Notes: generated by a model not told the origin, from the sequence alone. Counted from the first letter of the stretch, positions 24,305 through 33,478 are shown. The stretch is DNA of 61,939 nucleotides from PFJX01 sp031426735 (GCA_031426735.1 JASJPK010000010.1:1-61939); one strand, 5' to 3'. Numbers and translations: made by a program.

Positions 24305-25507
24305 TCAGGCAGAGCGATTTACACCGGCTTGCGTTGCCATCGTATTTTTAGGCAGGTTGCGCGTGGCCTCGCCAACCCGGTCGGCCAGATTGGCGATGCA
24401 GGCTTTCATCGCGGCAATATCGATCGCATGGGCCTCGATCTTTCTGCCGATGCCTTCCAGCAGAGGAATGGAAAGTTCGCCGCCGAGATGCTCGCGGAAG
24501 TCGCCCAATGCCCGCTCGACATCCAGCCAGGACAAGGCCGGGTGGTAGAGCGCGAAGCCCAACGCTTCCAGCAGCGTGATGATGCGATGCAGATCCAGTT
24601 CGCTGAGCAGGCCGATACGCTGCGAGTAGAGCGAATCCAGCGCGATGCCGATGGCGACCGCCTCGCCATGGCGCAATTCGTGGCCGGACAACTCCTCCAG
24701 TTTGTGGGCGACCCAATGGCCGAAATCGAGCGGCCGCGATGAGCCGCATTCAAACGGATCTCCACCTTGAGCGATGTGTTCGAGGTGCAGTTGGGCGCAA
24801 CGGACGATCATCTTCTCCATGGCGGCCGGGGCAAAGCAGCAGAGTTCCTGGCGAGCCCGATAAAGGAAGTCGAAGAACTCCCGATCCCGGATCAACGCCA
24901 CCTTCACCGCTTCCGCCATACCGGCGCGCTTGTCCCGCACATGCAGGCTTTCCAGAAGGGAAAAATCGTTGATGACCGCGTAGGGCGGCGCGAAAGTGCC
25001 GAGGAAATTCTTGCGACCGAAGGCATTGATCCCGTTCTTCACGCCAATGCCGGCGTCGTTCTGCGCCAGCACCGTCGTCGGGATCCGGATCAGGCGCACG
25101 CCGCGATGCGACGTGGCGGCGGCATAACCCGCGGCATCCAGCACCGCACCGCCGCCGATGGCGAGAATGTAGGAATGACGACAGATCTTGTGCCGCTCGA
25201 CCAGGGACTGAATCTTTTCTACCTCAAGCGGCTCATGTTTGCAGATTTCACCACCGCGCAACACGAACGGCGGCGCTACGAACTCGAACAGCGCCTTGTG
25301 CGCCTCGCCGTAGCGGCTGATCTTTTCCAGCAGTCCCGGGTTGAGCCGGGCCACTTCGCTGTCGATAAGCACCAGCGCGCGGTTGTTCGGACGGCCACTG
25401 GCGCGGATGACATCGGCCAGCGCCGGGTTGTTCGCATCGAACATATCCCGGGTGAACAACACCGGGTAGGAGAAGCTGACTGCAAACTGTTGCTGGATGA
25501 CTTGCAT
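24305..25507 (-). CDS. eboD: EboD-like sugar-phosphate cyclase (3-dehydroquinate synthase family)
   Basis: A 400-residue NAD-dependent cyclase-like enzyme. Family elements are visible: GGGAVLDAAGYAAA (NAD site), PTTVLAQNDAGIGVKNGIN, KNFLGTF, GMAEAVKVALI with the metal Glu, and FGHWVAHKLEE and LRHGEAVAIG with the metal His residues. True AroB usually reads VDSSVGGKTGVN, so the active-site loop differs (NDAGIGVKNGIN), as expected for an EboD-type cyclase acting on a different sugar phosphate. ATG 25507 has GGGGAA upstream; a TTG at 25519 is possible. It begins the run eboD-eboA-eboB. Confidence 0.87.
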   Translation of the reverse strand: MQVIQQQFAVSFSYPVLFTRDMFDANNPALADVIRASGRPNNRALVLIDSEVARLNPGLLEKISRYGEAHKALFEFVAPPFVLRGGEICKHEPLEVEKIQSLVERHKICRHSYILAIGGGAVLDAAGYAAATSHRGVRLIRIPTTVLAQNDAGIGVKNGINAFGRKNFLGTFAPPYAVINDFSLLESLHVRDKRAGMAEAVKVALIRDREFFDFLYRARQELCCFAPAAMEKMIVRCAQLHLEHIAQGGDPFECGSSRPLDFGHWVAHKLEELSGHELRHGEAVAIGIALDSLYSQRIGLLSELDLHRIITLLEALGFALYHPALSWLDVERALGDFREHLGGELSIPLLEGIGRKIEAHAIDIAAMKACIANLADRVGEATRNLPKNTMATQAGVNRSA

Positions 25508-25644
25508 GTTATTCCCCAAGCCGGAGCCGATCAGGGTTGTAGGTTGGTCACAGAAAAGCGTTACGGATGGGTAGAAACCTCATCACCCCGCCATTGCGAC
25601 GCAGTTGGGCGCAGATGCGTTGCGGCCCAACCTGCCGCTTCGAC

Positions 25645-26808
25645 TTACAGGCCGCGATGGAGAATCTCCAGGGTGATCGTGCTGTAAGACGTGACCAGAA
25701 CAGGATCCTTCTCCATCCAGCGGCCATTCAGGTTGGCCCAGGAACCATCCGCATTCTGCAAATTCAACAGCCGTTTGGCCAAGTCCTGGCGCCAGTTGAC
25801 CTTGCTGCCATCTTTCATCGTCAAAGTGTCGATGCCGGCGGCGGAAAGGCCTTTTGCCATGGTGTGGTAGTAGTAATACAGGCCTTCCTGCCCCATCCCG
25901 GGGTTCTCTTCCAGGGTGTAATTCTTGCTGAGCCAGTCGATTACCGCTTTGACCCGCGGATCGTTCTTGTCGACTTGCGCGTAGATGAAGCTGAGCAAGC
26001 CGGCGTAGCTCATGCTGCCGTAAGAGCGCAGGGCCGTTTTCTCATTGCTCAGTTTCTGCTCGCCGGCCATGCTGTGACCAGGGAAGTAGACGAACCCCCC
26101 CTTGTTGTCCGCATCATCGCTGGCCCATTTCTGGTCGTTGGAACCGGGCAGGTTCTGGGTACGGCTAATGAAGCGTGTGACCGCCTGCCAGTTGAGATCC
26201 TTGGCTTCCGGGTCATTCGCAACGTCACTTTTCAGGTAACGTGTGTAGAAGAGCGCTTCGAGCGAATTGGTCGTGTTGTTCAGGTCGGAATGCTTGTACC
26301 TGCCGCCATAGCCTATGCCGCCATCGATTGCAGCTTCTTCACCACGGTTGTCCTGCAGACCGATCAGGAAATTGCGGGCCTTCTTCATCACCGGCTCATA
26401 GCTCGGGTTGTTGGCGACAACCAGTGACATCAGGGAAATTGAAGTGTTGTAGTTGGCTAGCTTTTCGACATAGATGCCGCCGTCAGGTTTGGCATTCTTG
26501 AGCAATTGCTCGTAGCCCTTCTTGATGTTCGCCTCGTGCTTGCGCTTGTACGATCCGGACGGGTCGCCCTGAAAGGAGGTCAGTGCCAGGGCGGAGAGTG
26601 CCGGGTACTCTGCCTGGCCCCAGGTTCCATCTTCCTTCTGTTGCGTGGCCAGCCAATCCAACCCCTTGCCGATAGCGGTTTCCAGTTCAAGTTTCAGCGA
26701 AATATCGGACTTGGAAGCGACTACAACCTTATCGGCTGCACCCGATGCGGCGGGGAGCAAGGAAATGGCAAAAAAAACGGTAAAAAGGGTTTTCATCCTT
26801 GATTTCAT
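25645..26808 (-). CDS. exported alpha/alpha-toroid (prenyltransferase/squalene-cyclase-like) protein
   Basis: A 387-residue exported protein with a signal peptide (1-24, ending AASGAA). The mature part is built of repeated helix pairs with QW-like motifs: QQKEDGTWGQ near 60 and QNADGSWANLNG near the C-terminus, with a GGIGYGGRYK and a MSYAGLLSFIYAQ segment between. This is the fold of squalene/hopene cyclases and protein prenyltransferase beta subunits, but the DxDD cyclisation motif is absent and the location is periplasmic. An enzymatic role is therefore doubtful; binding is an alternative. GGAG stands 5 bases before ATG 26808. It precedes eboD on the strand. Confidence 0.75.
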   Translation of the reverse strand: MKSRMKTLFTVFFAISLLPAASGAADKVVVASKSDISLKLELETAIGKGLDWLATQQKEDGTWGQAEYPALSALALTSFQGDPSGSYKRKHEANIKKGYEQLLKNAKPDGGIYVEKLANYNTSISLMSLVVANNPSYEPVMKKARNFLIGLQDNRGEEAAIDGGIGYGGRYKHSDLNNTTNSLEALFYTRYLKSDVANDPEAKDLNWQAVTRFISRTQNLPGSNDQKWASDDADNKGGFVYFPGHSMAGEQKLSNEKTALRSYGSMSYAGLLSFIYAQVDKNDPRVKAVIDWLSKNYTLEENPGMGQEGLYYYYHTMAKGLSAAGIDTLTMKDGSKVNWRQDLAKRLLNLQNADGSWANLNGRWMEKDPVLVTSYSTITLEILHRGL

Positions 26809-26833
26809 GAGGGCTCCGAACAATTCAATAGGT

Positions 26834-27643
26834 TTAATTCTTGACGCTGATCGTCAAGGTGACCGGCGTGCCGACGGGCGGAATGTCCTGTTCTTTCACA
26901 AACCAGACCCGGTCGCTTTCCCCGCCCGCTGAGGCGTTGTCGATCAGTGCAGCGGGGTCACGGTAGATGGCGATGATCGAACCTTCGGCCTGGGCCATGA
27001 ACTTGCCGTTGGAAACTGTTGAACCGGTAAACATCCACTGCAGGGGCTCGCTATCGAGCATCTTTTCTTCGACTTTCCTGGCGATCCAGCTTTCCGGTTT
27101 CAGCGGCGTCATCCTGCCGTTCTTCATGTAGCTCACGGTGATGTCGACCGGGTTGCCCTTGGGCATCTCCCGAGCGCCCTGGTGCGACAGGGGTTGATCA
27201 GTACCTTCGGCGCCGATCAGGAGCATGGCCAACTGGAGTTGGGTCGGATCGATGTGGGTGCGGAATAGACTCTCATGGGTCTTGCCACCGTTGCGTACCA
27301 GCAGGTATTCCAGTAGTCCCTTGCTCATGTTGATCTGTGCCGGCAAGGAAAGTGTCTTGGCGCTCTTGCTGATCTGGATTTCACCCAGGCTGAATATGCC
27401 GGGGCCAATTTTCTGAAATATCGGAAGGTCGGGATTCATCTTGACCGGTCTCGGCGCAAACGGAATCGGCGGTGGCGGCGGAACCGGCTTCACGCTCACA
27501 CTGGAAACGGGCGCCGGTAGAGCGGCAGGCTGCACTGCTTGCTGCGCCATTGCACCGGTATTCCAGCAAAGAAATGCGGACACGATGAGTGGAAACGCAA
27601 CTCTTCGAGCGGATTTTGCGAAGGGGGGGGTAGACGCGTTCAT
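26834..27643 (-). CDS. YdjY-domain exported protein
   Basis: A 269-residue exported protein. A basic start and hydrophobic core (about 10-34) form the signal peptide, followed by a Pro-rich linker near 50-75. The rest is a YdjY-like domain: the family pattern YLLVRNGGKTHESLFRTHIDP is visible around 120-140, then LQLAMLLIGAEG. The function of YdjY domains is unknown; they occur on envelope proteins in planctomycetes and proteobacteria, often near VWA and toroid genes. It lies 25 bases before the toroid protein gene and is probably cotranscribed with it. Confidence 0.8.
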   Translation of the reverse strand: MNASTPPFAKSARRVAFPLIVSAFLCWNTGAMAQQAVQPAALPAPVSSVSVKPVPPPPPIPFAPRPVKMNPDLPIFQKIGPGIFSLGEIQISKSAKTLSLPAQINMSKGLLEYLLVRNGGKTHESLFRTHIDPTQLQLAMLLIGAEGTDQPLSHQGAREMPKGNPVDITVSYMKNGRMTPLKPESWIARKVEEKMLDSEPLQWMFTGSTVSNGKFMAQAEGSIIAIYRDPAALIDNASAGGESDRVWFVKEQDIPPVGTPVTLTISVKN

Positions 27644-27755
27644 CAGTGAACAATCTCCAGCAGAGTTGTGTGTAGAAAAAGTCATGGGCACTGCTTGTAT
27701 GACTATCGGCTTTGGATTGTATAAGCCGCGCTATCTACGCTATTTGTAAGTTCAG

Positions 27756-27793
27756 AAAAAATTGGGGGGTGAACTTTTGAGTACACCCCCCAA
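27756..27793 (-). terminator. factor-independent terminator, - strand
   Basis: A 10-bp perfect stem TTGGGGGGTG/CACCCCCCAA (27762-27771 with 27784-27793), 12-base loop, is followed on the - strand by six Ts (27761-27756). It would end the transcript of the 105-residue exported protein gene. A second stem with AGCCCGC/GCGGGCT arms lies upstream of it at about 27799-27822. Confidence 0.88.
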
Positions 27794-27852
27794 CTTGCAA
27801 GCCCGCGATTCGGATTGCGGGCTATTTGAATGCAGCAAACTTCAGCAGGCGG

Positions 27853-28170
27853 TTACTTCACCTCAACGCTAAGAAAGCGGCGCTGCTCTGCAATATCACA
27901 AGCAGCTTGACCAACCCGGTCCGGCATCGCGAAGCGAAGCGGGGCTTTCACGGTCGCATTGGCATCGAGTCGGACAAACAGCGGCAGGTTGCTGCCCGAC
28001 GGTCCTTCGAGATAAATCATGGTGACTTTGGTCGGCAGCGTATTGGTGACAGAGACTGTTTGAGTAAGGTTGTCCACTTTCAGAATGAGATCGGCCGCCA
28101 CGGTAGGCAATGCCGAAAGCATGTAGAGGGCAGCCACACTGAGGACAGCTTTGGCAGTTGATTTGTCCAT
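27853..28170 (-). CDS. small exported protein of unknown function
   Basis: A 105-residue protein with a signal peptide (1-26, ending PTVAA) and a mature part of about 79 residues with alternating hydrophobic residues, suggesting a small beta-sandwich (LILKVDNLTQTVSVTNTLP, NLPLFVRLDANATVKAPL). One Cys (QAACD) is present in the mature part. It is preceded by AGGAG and followed by a strong terminator. It sits between two toroid-protein genes. No family recognised. Confidence 0.7.
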   Translation of the reverse strand: MDKSTAKAVLSVAALYMLSALPTVAADLILKVDNLTQTVSVTNTLPTKVTMIYLEGPSGSNLPLFVRLDANATVKAPLRFAMPDRVGQAACDIAEQRRFLSVEVK

Positions 28171-28199
28171 AGTAGAAACTCCTTGTATCGGGGGTTGGT

Positions 28200-28234
28200 A
28201 CAACCAGACAGCGCATCTTGCACTGCCTGGTTGT
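28200..28234. repeat. inverted repeat between two exported-protein genes
   Basis: ACAACCAG and CTGGTTGT form an 8-bp stem with partial pairing inside the 19-base interval. It follows the stop of the PKD/toroid gene (- strand) and precedes the 105-residue gene. No T-run follows, so it may be an mRNA-stabilising stem. Confidence 0.55.
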
Positions 28235-28260
28235 CGATGAGCGACGTGCAGACCGGGTTG

Positions 28261-31143
28261 TTAGTTGATCGGCGGCAGGTTGGTAACGTGGTAATGGCTA
28301 CCGTTGAACTCGAAGTCCGCGTTCCACAGCCAGCCACCCGTCGGGGCAATCCTGCGGTCAGCCTTCAACTCGATATCCGCCGTTTTGGTCTGCGCGTTAC
28401 ACATCGTGGAAGCCTCTGCACCAGCCGGCAAATTACCCAGATCGGCAACATTCTTGAGGATGGTCAGGTTGCTCGGCGTGTTGGTCAAAGTCATCTTGAC
28501 TTGCTCCGCTTCGCCATTGCCCTGATTCTTGAACTTGACACGCAAGCCCAGTCTCTCCTCGAACCGGTTAATCGTTACGCGGTAGCAGGTCTCATATTTC
28601 TGACCATACACGAGCGCGACGGAAACCACGTTGAGTGCGTCGGTTGAGACGGAAGACAGTCCAAAGGAGTCAGTGACCCGCAGTTTCGCCGGGAGGCTGA
28701 TCGGGTTCGGGTACGACTGCTGTACCTGTTTCCGGTCTGCCGTCAGCGGTGTGCCGTCGCCAGCCCCGTTGTAGATGCCGTCGCCATCGAGATCCCATTC
28801 GTACATGACTATGGAATCACCCAGACATGAAGGATTGCCGGCAACCGTACATGCATTGGCATCATGCGAAGCCGAAGCGTCGAAAACGATGGGCGTATTC
28901 GGCAGACTTGTCCACGGACCGTTGGTGAGCGCTACCGGCGGTACATTGCCTGACGTCACGTTGACAACGGTCGTGTTGGTTGCACGCAACGGGGTCGGTG
29001 CGGTGTTGTCGGTCACCCGCAAGGTCACGGTGTAGGGCTGGTTATGGCCCACATCGCCATAGGAGACCGAGGGGTTCACACCAACGCCACCTTCACCTGC
29101 TGCCGGTGCGGGCAGGCTGTCCCACCAGAGACCGTTCGTCGCGTCGTAGTCCCATTGCCACAAGACCAGGCTCTTCGATGCATCCTGATGGTAGGAATTG
29201 GCACCGTTCAACTGCAGCAACTGGTTGGGTGCGATCGCCGGATACGGACCACCCGCATTGGCCACCGGGGGCAGCGAAGCCACTTCAGGCGCCAGGATAG
29301 CCACAGCGGCAGCGGTGGACGGATACATCCAGCCGCCCAGGTTAGCCCAGGATCCGTTTGCATTCTGCGTGCTGATCAGGTTCTGATCGTACTGTTCTTC
29401 CCAGGCCTGCCCCGTTGTCGGCGTGTTACCCACATCGGTAAGTCCCCAGACCTTCATCGCCTTGTACATGCCGTACATGGAATAGAGGTTGCTCAGGTTG
29501 CCTTCGTACGTGGCAGTCCAGTTGTTCCTCGCGTAAGTCAGGGCATTCTGTACGGCGGTGTCATTCAGGGGCTTGCCGACATATTTGAGCATGATCAGAC
29601 CGGCGCCGACTTTCTGGTAATTGCACCAGGAACCGGGGCCGTCATAGCCGAAGGTGCCATTCGAGCACTTGCTCCAGTCCAGCCAATGGCCCAACTGGGT
29701 GATCACCGCGGGATTGACGTCGATACCCCAGCGATTCTTGGCTTCGCTGATACCCAGTACCGCCCACTGTGTCAGCGAGTTGTCGCCGCGCGCTTCATTC
29801 GGACTATAGCTCCAACCACCCGCGCCACTCTGCGCTTCGGCTGCGCCGCAGCCAGTCACTTCACCGCCAACCGTGATCGGGACAGTGACGTTGCAGAGTG
29901 CTGTGGTGACAGGGCCTGTATTGCCCGTATAGCTGAGGGCTACGGTGTAATCTCCGCTCGCTGCATAGGTATGGTTGACAGGGTTTGAAACGGCGTAATT
30001 GAGTTCTGGGTAGGCCGTGTTTGCGCCGTTCCAGTTACAGTAAGTTCCGCTGTCCGCGTAGGAGGAAGTGGAACCATCACCCCAGTCGAAGGTGAAATCG
30101 CCGCTGCAACCGCCTAAAGAGGCGATGTCGCCGGAATAAAAGTAGCCGGAAGCGTTCGTGATATCCGCGCCACTGTAGCCGATGGAGAAAGTTCCGCCGG
30201 AAGCGTAACAGTACGCAGTGTTGCTGCCGCCGTTTGTATTGCCGTCGCTTTGCGCCCACGCCAGCCAATCGGAGGCATCGACCGCGATATCGAACAGCGT
30301 CATGCCATTGACCGCAGAACTCGTGGCCGCTACGTAAGACTGTGCGAAGGCCTTGTCGGCGCTGTTGACCAAGGCCAGAAGGGCAATGGAAGGTTCATAG
30401 ATATGGCCACCGTTGCCAATGATCACGCCCTTGCCATTGCCGTTGGTATCGGGGTTGCCGATACAACGCTGATTGTTGATGTCAGGTTGCGAGGCGTTAT
30501 CCAGCAGCCACTGAACCCCTTGGCGAACGGATTTTTTGTAGATGTCGCTGTCTGCAGCCTGCAGATTGTGGCCGTGGTTCTCGAAGGCAACCAGTGCCAT
30601 GCCGGTAGAGCCAACCTCATAGCTATTGTATGAATCGTCTCTCCAATGGCTAGCACCTGCCCCATCGTTGATTTCCCGCTGGTAGAGATTGCGCAGGCCA
30701 CGGTCGATGGCTGAGTTCTTCTGCCGATTCAGGTTGTCGCTGGCTGCGGCGATGACTTGTAAATCAATTTGGGCGGAGCCGGTATTGGCCTGATTGGCCG
30801 CTTCGCGCACGGTCAGCCTGGCAAACTGGGTACCCGCAGCCGCGAAATTCTTGGCGGCATTCTCAATGTAACGGGGGTCGGAAACCGCTGCGAAACTGGT
30901 CGAAGTGCCATCGCTGAAATCCCATTTGTATTCCAGCGCGCCACAGGCCGTGCATTCGGTGCGACCAAAGTAGGTGCGTGCCTCGTTTTGCAGCGCGTAC
31001 GCGGTGGCGAAGGTGCTGCCGCTGGGCTGAACCCAGACCTGTACCGGATCGGCCCATACGCCGCCGGCAACGAACATCACCATGACACTGGCGGATGCAA
31101 GCCAGTTTGGCCGCATGGGCGGACACATTTTCTTCATATTCAT
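28261..31143 (-). CDS. large exported PKD-repeat and alpha/alpha-toroid protein
   Basis: A 960-residue exported protein. After the signal peptide (1-31, ending VWA) comes a PKD-like domain (LEYKWDFSDGTSTSF near 70), toroid helices from about 150 to 310, an inserted Cys-rich PKD-like domain (FTFDWGDGSTSSY) near 345-405, more toroid helices to about 630 with QNANGSWANLGG, two PKD domains (GGPYPAIAPNQLLQLNG and VFDASASHDANACT... with WDLDGDG) and a C-terminal beta domain. It shares the GSWANL toroid motif with the 387-residue neighbour. GGAGG lies 7 bases before the ATG. No PEP-CTERM tail or membrane anchor is seen, so it may be released or held by other proteins. Surface adhesion or binding is inference. 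Confidence 0.8.
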   Translation of the reverse strand: MNMKKMCPPMRPNWLASASVMVMFVAGGVWADPVQVWVQPSGSTFATAYALQNEARTYFGRTECTACGALEYKWDFSDGTSTSFAAVSDPRYIENAAKNFAAAGTQFARLTVREAANQANTGSAQIDLQVIAAASDNLNRQKNSAIDRGLRNLYQREINDGAGASHWRDDSYNSYEVGSTGMALVAFENHGHNLQAADSDIYKKSVRQGVQWLLDNASQPDINNQRCIGNPDTNGNGKGVIIGNGGHIYEPSIALLALVNSADKAFAQSYVAATSSAVNGMTLFDIAVDASDWLAWAQSDGNTNGGSNTAYCYASGGTFSIGYSGADITNASGYFYSGDIASLGGCSGDFTFDWGDGSTSSYADSGTYCNWNGANTAYPELNYAVSNPVNHTYAASGDYTVALSYTGNTGPVTTALCNVTVPITVGGEVTGCGAAEAQSGAGGWSYSPNEARGDNSLTQWAVLGISEAKNRWGIDVNPAVITQLGHWLDWSKCSNGTFGYDGPGSWCNYQKVGAGLIMLKYVGKPLNDTAVQNALTYARNNWTATYEGNLSNLYSMYGMYKAMKVWGLTDVGNTPTTGQAWEEQYDQNLISTQNANGSWANLGGWMYPSTAAAVAILAPEVASLPPVANAGGPYPAIAPNQLLQLNGANSYHQDASKSLVLWQWDYDATNGLWWDSLPAPAAGEGGVGVNPSVSYGDVGHNQPYTVTLRVTDNTAPTPLRATNTTVVNVTSGNVPPVALTNGPWTSLPNTPIVFDASASHDANACTVAGNPSCLGDSIVMYEWDLDGDGIYNGAGDGTPLTADRKQVQQSYPNPISLPAKLRVTDSFGLSSVSTDALNVVSVALVYGQKYETCYRVTINRFEERLGLRVKFKNQGNGEAEQVKMTLTNTPSNLTILKNVADLGNLPAGAEASTMCNAQTKTADIELKADRRIAPTGGWLWNADFEFNGSHYHVTNLPPIN

Positions 31144-31170
31144 AACAAGCCTCCTTGAATGACAGCAAAT

Positions 31171-31196
31171 CTCTTATGTACTTATGTCCATAAGAG
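31171..31196. repeat. inverted repeat CTCTTATG-N10-CATAAGAG
   Basis: A perfect 8-bp inverted repeat between the PEP-CTERM gene end and the start of the PKD/toroid gene (both - strand), 28 bases before the latter. It could be a weak terminator or an operator for the downstream gene; neither is shown. There is no long T-run on either strand. Confidence 0.5.
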
Positions 31197-31227
31197 CGAA
31201 TTTCGCCCTAGCTTTTGCAGTTTTGCG

Positions 31228-31887
31228 TCAAGCAGACTTGCGCCGTCTTGAGAACGCCAAACCTGCCATGCCAACACCGAGAAGCAGCATCGCTGCGGGT
31301 TCAGGTACCGGATTGGGAGTGCAACCAGGGCCGGTGCAAGGCGCCTGATATTCGGCATAATCAAAGTTGTCGATGTGGAATGCATCTCCGAGATCGAAAG
31401 CGTTCAGATCGTCGTAGATGCGCAGGCTGTCGAAACCGCCTGCGATGTTCAGAGCAAGAGTGACAAAGTCGCCTGTGCTGACGCCCTGAGAAGCGCTGCC
31501 AACAAGCGCGCCACCCAGATAGGCCTCAACCCAGAGGGTGGTGGAGTCACCGGGTGAGGGGAAGTTGTACTCGGATGCGATGGCGAAACTGACCGAACCA
31601 AAGGCGGTACCTGTTTTGGATACACCGATAAAGGTGTCGTAGCCGGAAGCGGGGCCCCCAACATGGGTGCCGTCTAATAAGCCACTCAGCAAGTACTCAT
31701 TAACGCCATCGTCATAGACGTACGTATCGTTGATTACAGCAGGGTCTCCAGCCCAGAAGCTGACTGATCCAACGACCGGATCCGTTGTGGTGCTGAGCCC
31801 GGTGAAGTCGATGGTCGTCGCCTGAGCGCCAGTCGTCGCGAATAGCGCCGCCACAGCCACAGGCATCAATTTTTTCAATGCTTTCAT
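31228..31887 (-). CDS. PEP-CTERM sorted exported protein
   Basis: A 219-residue protein with a signal peptide (1-23, ending GAQA) and a C-terminal sorting signal: VPEP at 194-197, a hydrophobic helix (AAMLLLGVGMAGLAF) and an Arg-rich end (RRRKSA). This tail is recognised by exosortase and usually marks exopolysaccharide-associated surface proteins. The middle is a beta-rich, Gly/Thr/Ser-rich domain similar to PEP-CTERM proteins of unknown function. AGGGGA lies upstream of the ATG. No exosortase gene is in the window. It lies between batD and the PKD/toroid gene. Confidence 0.92.
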   Translation of the reverse strand: MKALKKLMPVAVAALFATTGAQATTIDFTGLSTTTDPVVGSVSFWAGDPAVINDTYVYDDGVNEYLLSGLLDGTHVGGPASGYDTFIGVSKTGTAFGSVSFAIASEYNFPSPGDSTTLWVEAYLGGALVGSASQGVSTGDFVTLALNIAGGFDSLRIYDDLNAFDLGDAFHIDNFDYAEYQAPCTGPGCTPNPVPEPAAMLLLGVGMAGLAFSRRRKSA

Positions 31888-32104
31888 TTCAATCCCCTAG
31901 AAAAACAACATTGCTCAAAGAAGAAGTTACGCAAACGTTTTCTGCAGCGTAATTGCAACGTTATTAAGCATTTAACATGCCATTGTATTAAGTCGTTGTA
32001 TTCATGTTGCTTTGTGTGCCCAGCGGGTATGGGGTGTAAAGAATGCTGACAAAATCTGTATTGTTATTAAGACACCAGCAATGGCGATTGCAGAAAAAAC
32101 TGAA

Positions 32105-33475
32105 TCAGTTCCGCTCCGGGACGGTGGCTGCCTGTCCGGCCATGTTCGCCTGCAAACGTAGTTTTTCATATGTCAGTCGCATGGTCTGCGTATCGGGTTG
32201 CACTCTGCCGTAGCGGACCGCATCGCAGTGCCGAAACAATTCGGCCAGCTGGTGCATGCGAGCATCCGAGTCCATGCTCCCCGGCTGCCTCGGACAGCTG
32301 GCCACACCGTGAGGCGGCAAATCGGCGCCAGAGCCCACGACGGTGGCGACCTGCGCCAGCCTGAAGGCCGCTGTATAAAAACGTGCCGAGTCCGCATTGG
32401 CCAATGCACGCTCGGCTTCGTCGAGACAATCGTCGAGCTGAGTCTGCGCATCCCGCGCAGGGTTTTCCGTTAAGCGCCGATTGCGGCTCAGCCAGCCAAT
32501 CGCGCCAATGCCGAGCAGCGCAAGCGCGGTGGCAACTAGCCAATATGAAACATTGCGTTGCGCTGCGGCGGGTGAGTCTGGCGTCGACGGATTAAGCGGC
32601 GCCGACGCAATTGCCGGAACGGGCGGCAGCGTTTCGACCAGCAGCCGAATGGGCGTCGTCTTGCTGGTGCCATAGCGGGCGGCGTCAATGTCGAAAAAAC
32701 TTACACTTACCGGGGGTATCTGGATTGCTTGTGCGTGCACAGCCACAAGAATCTGTTCACAGATCAGCGCCTTCCCTTGCTGTCGTTGGCTTGGTGGGTA
32801 GGCGCGCAGGCCTGGGACGACGATGGGATCGCAGGACAAACCGTAAAAATTCCCGACACCCTCGATGCGCGTCGTCACCGCGACGGGATCGCCCGGTCGG
32901 ATCGATCTGGCGGATACGGTTCGGGTTACCGTGTAGCGACCGAGCGCACCGCCGAAATCGACGGGCCGCCCCTGCGTTGGCAACGGCAGCACAGCGAGAC
33001 TCACTGGAACGGCGCGGACGATGACGTTGCTCGCTTCAACGCCTCCGAAGAAACCGGCGCTGCCGCCCCCCGGTTGCAGGAGATCGCCGCGCAACTCAGC
33101 CGGGCCGATGCTCAGCGCTCCGCTCCGATTGGGGGTCAGCGTCGCGACGAATGCATGCGCCGTATATTCCTTGCCATTCCGCTTCACGCTGTCCTGCCGG
33201 GGGGGCGCGAACGAGGTTAGGCGATAGGGGCCCTTGCCGATCAGCGGGTATTGGATATTCCGCAGCGAAACCGATCCAACCAACAGCGTAGCGGTGAGCG
33301 GTACGCTCTCGCCCAGGTAAATCCGCGTCTTGCCGAGATTTATCTCGAGCAGGAGATCGTCGCCGAAGCCGGATTCCTCTTCTTCCGTCGCACTCGCCTG
33401 CAACGGTAGAACAAACAGGGCAAGCAGCGCGAAACGGGCCAACATCGGCCAACACCTGGGCGCGATCAGCTGCAT
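32105..33475 (-). CDS. batD: BatD-like protein
   Basis: A 456-residue exported membrane protein of the BatD family. A signal peptide (about 1-30) precedes a beta-sandwich periplasmic region with the family pattern LGESVPLTATL near 55 and a second Ig-like repeat (SIRPGDPVAVTTRIEGVGN). One membrane helix lies near 310-330, then a cytoplasmic tail. BatD is thought to work with the MoxR ATPase and VWA proteins in an envelope complex whose role is unclear. It is the last gene of the moxR operon, four bases after the TPR gene. Confidence 0.85.
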   Translation of the reverse strand: MQLIAPRCWPMLARFALLALFVLPLQASATEEEESGFGDDLLLEINLGKTRIYLGESVPLTATLLVGSVSLRNIQYPLIGKGPYRLTSFAPPRQDSVKRNGKEYTAHAFVATLTPNRSGALSIGPAELRGDLLQPGGGSAGFFGGVEASNVIVRAVPVSLAVLPLPTQGRPVDFGGALGRYTVTRTVSARSIRPGDPVAVTTRIEGVGNFYGLSCDPIVVPGLRAYPPSQRQQGKALICEQILVAVHAQAIQIPPVSVSFFDIDAARYGTSKTTPIRLLVETLPPVPAIASAPLNPSTPDSPAAAQRNVSYWLVATALALLGIGAIGWLSRNRRLTENPARDAQTQLDDCLDEAERALANADSARFYTAAFRLAQVATVVGSGADLPPHGVASCPRQPGSMDSDARMHQLAELFRHCDAVRYGRVQPDTQTMRLTYEKLRLQANMAGQAATVPERN

Positions 33476-33478
33476 GGC

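Noticed and set aside
31888..32104. Sigma-54 promoter upstream of the PEP-CTERM gene
   Set aside because: A GGGCAC...GCA-like sequence exists on the - strand near 32010-32030, but the GG to GC distance is 8-9 bases, not the required 10.
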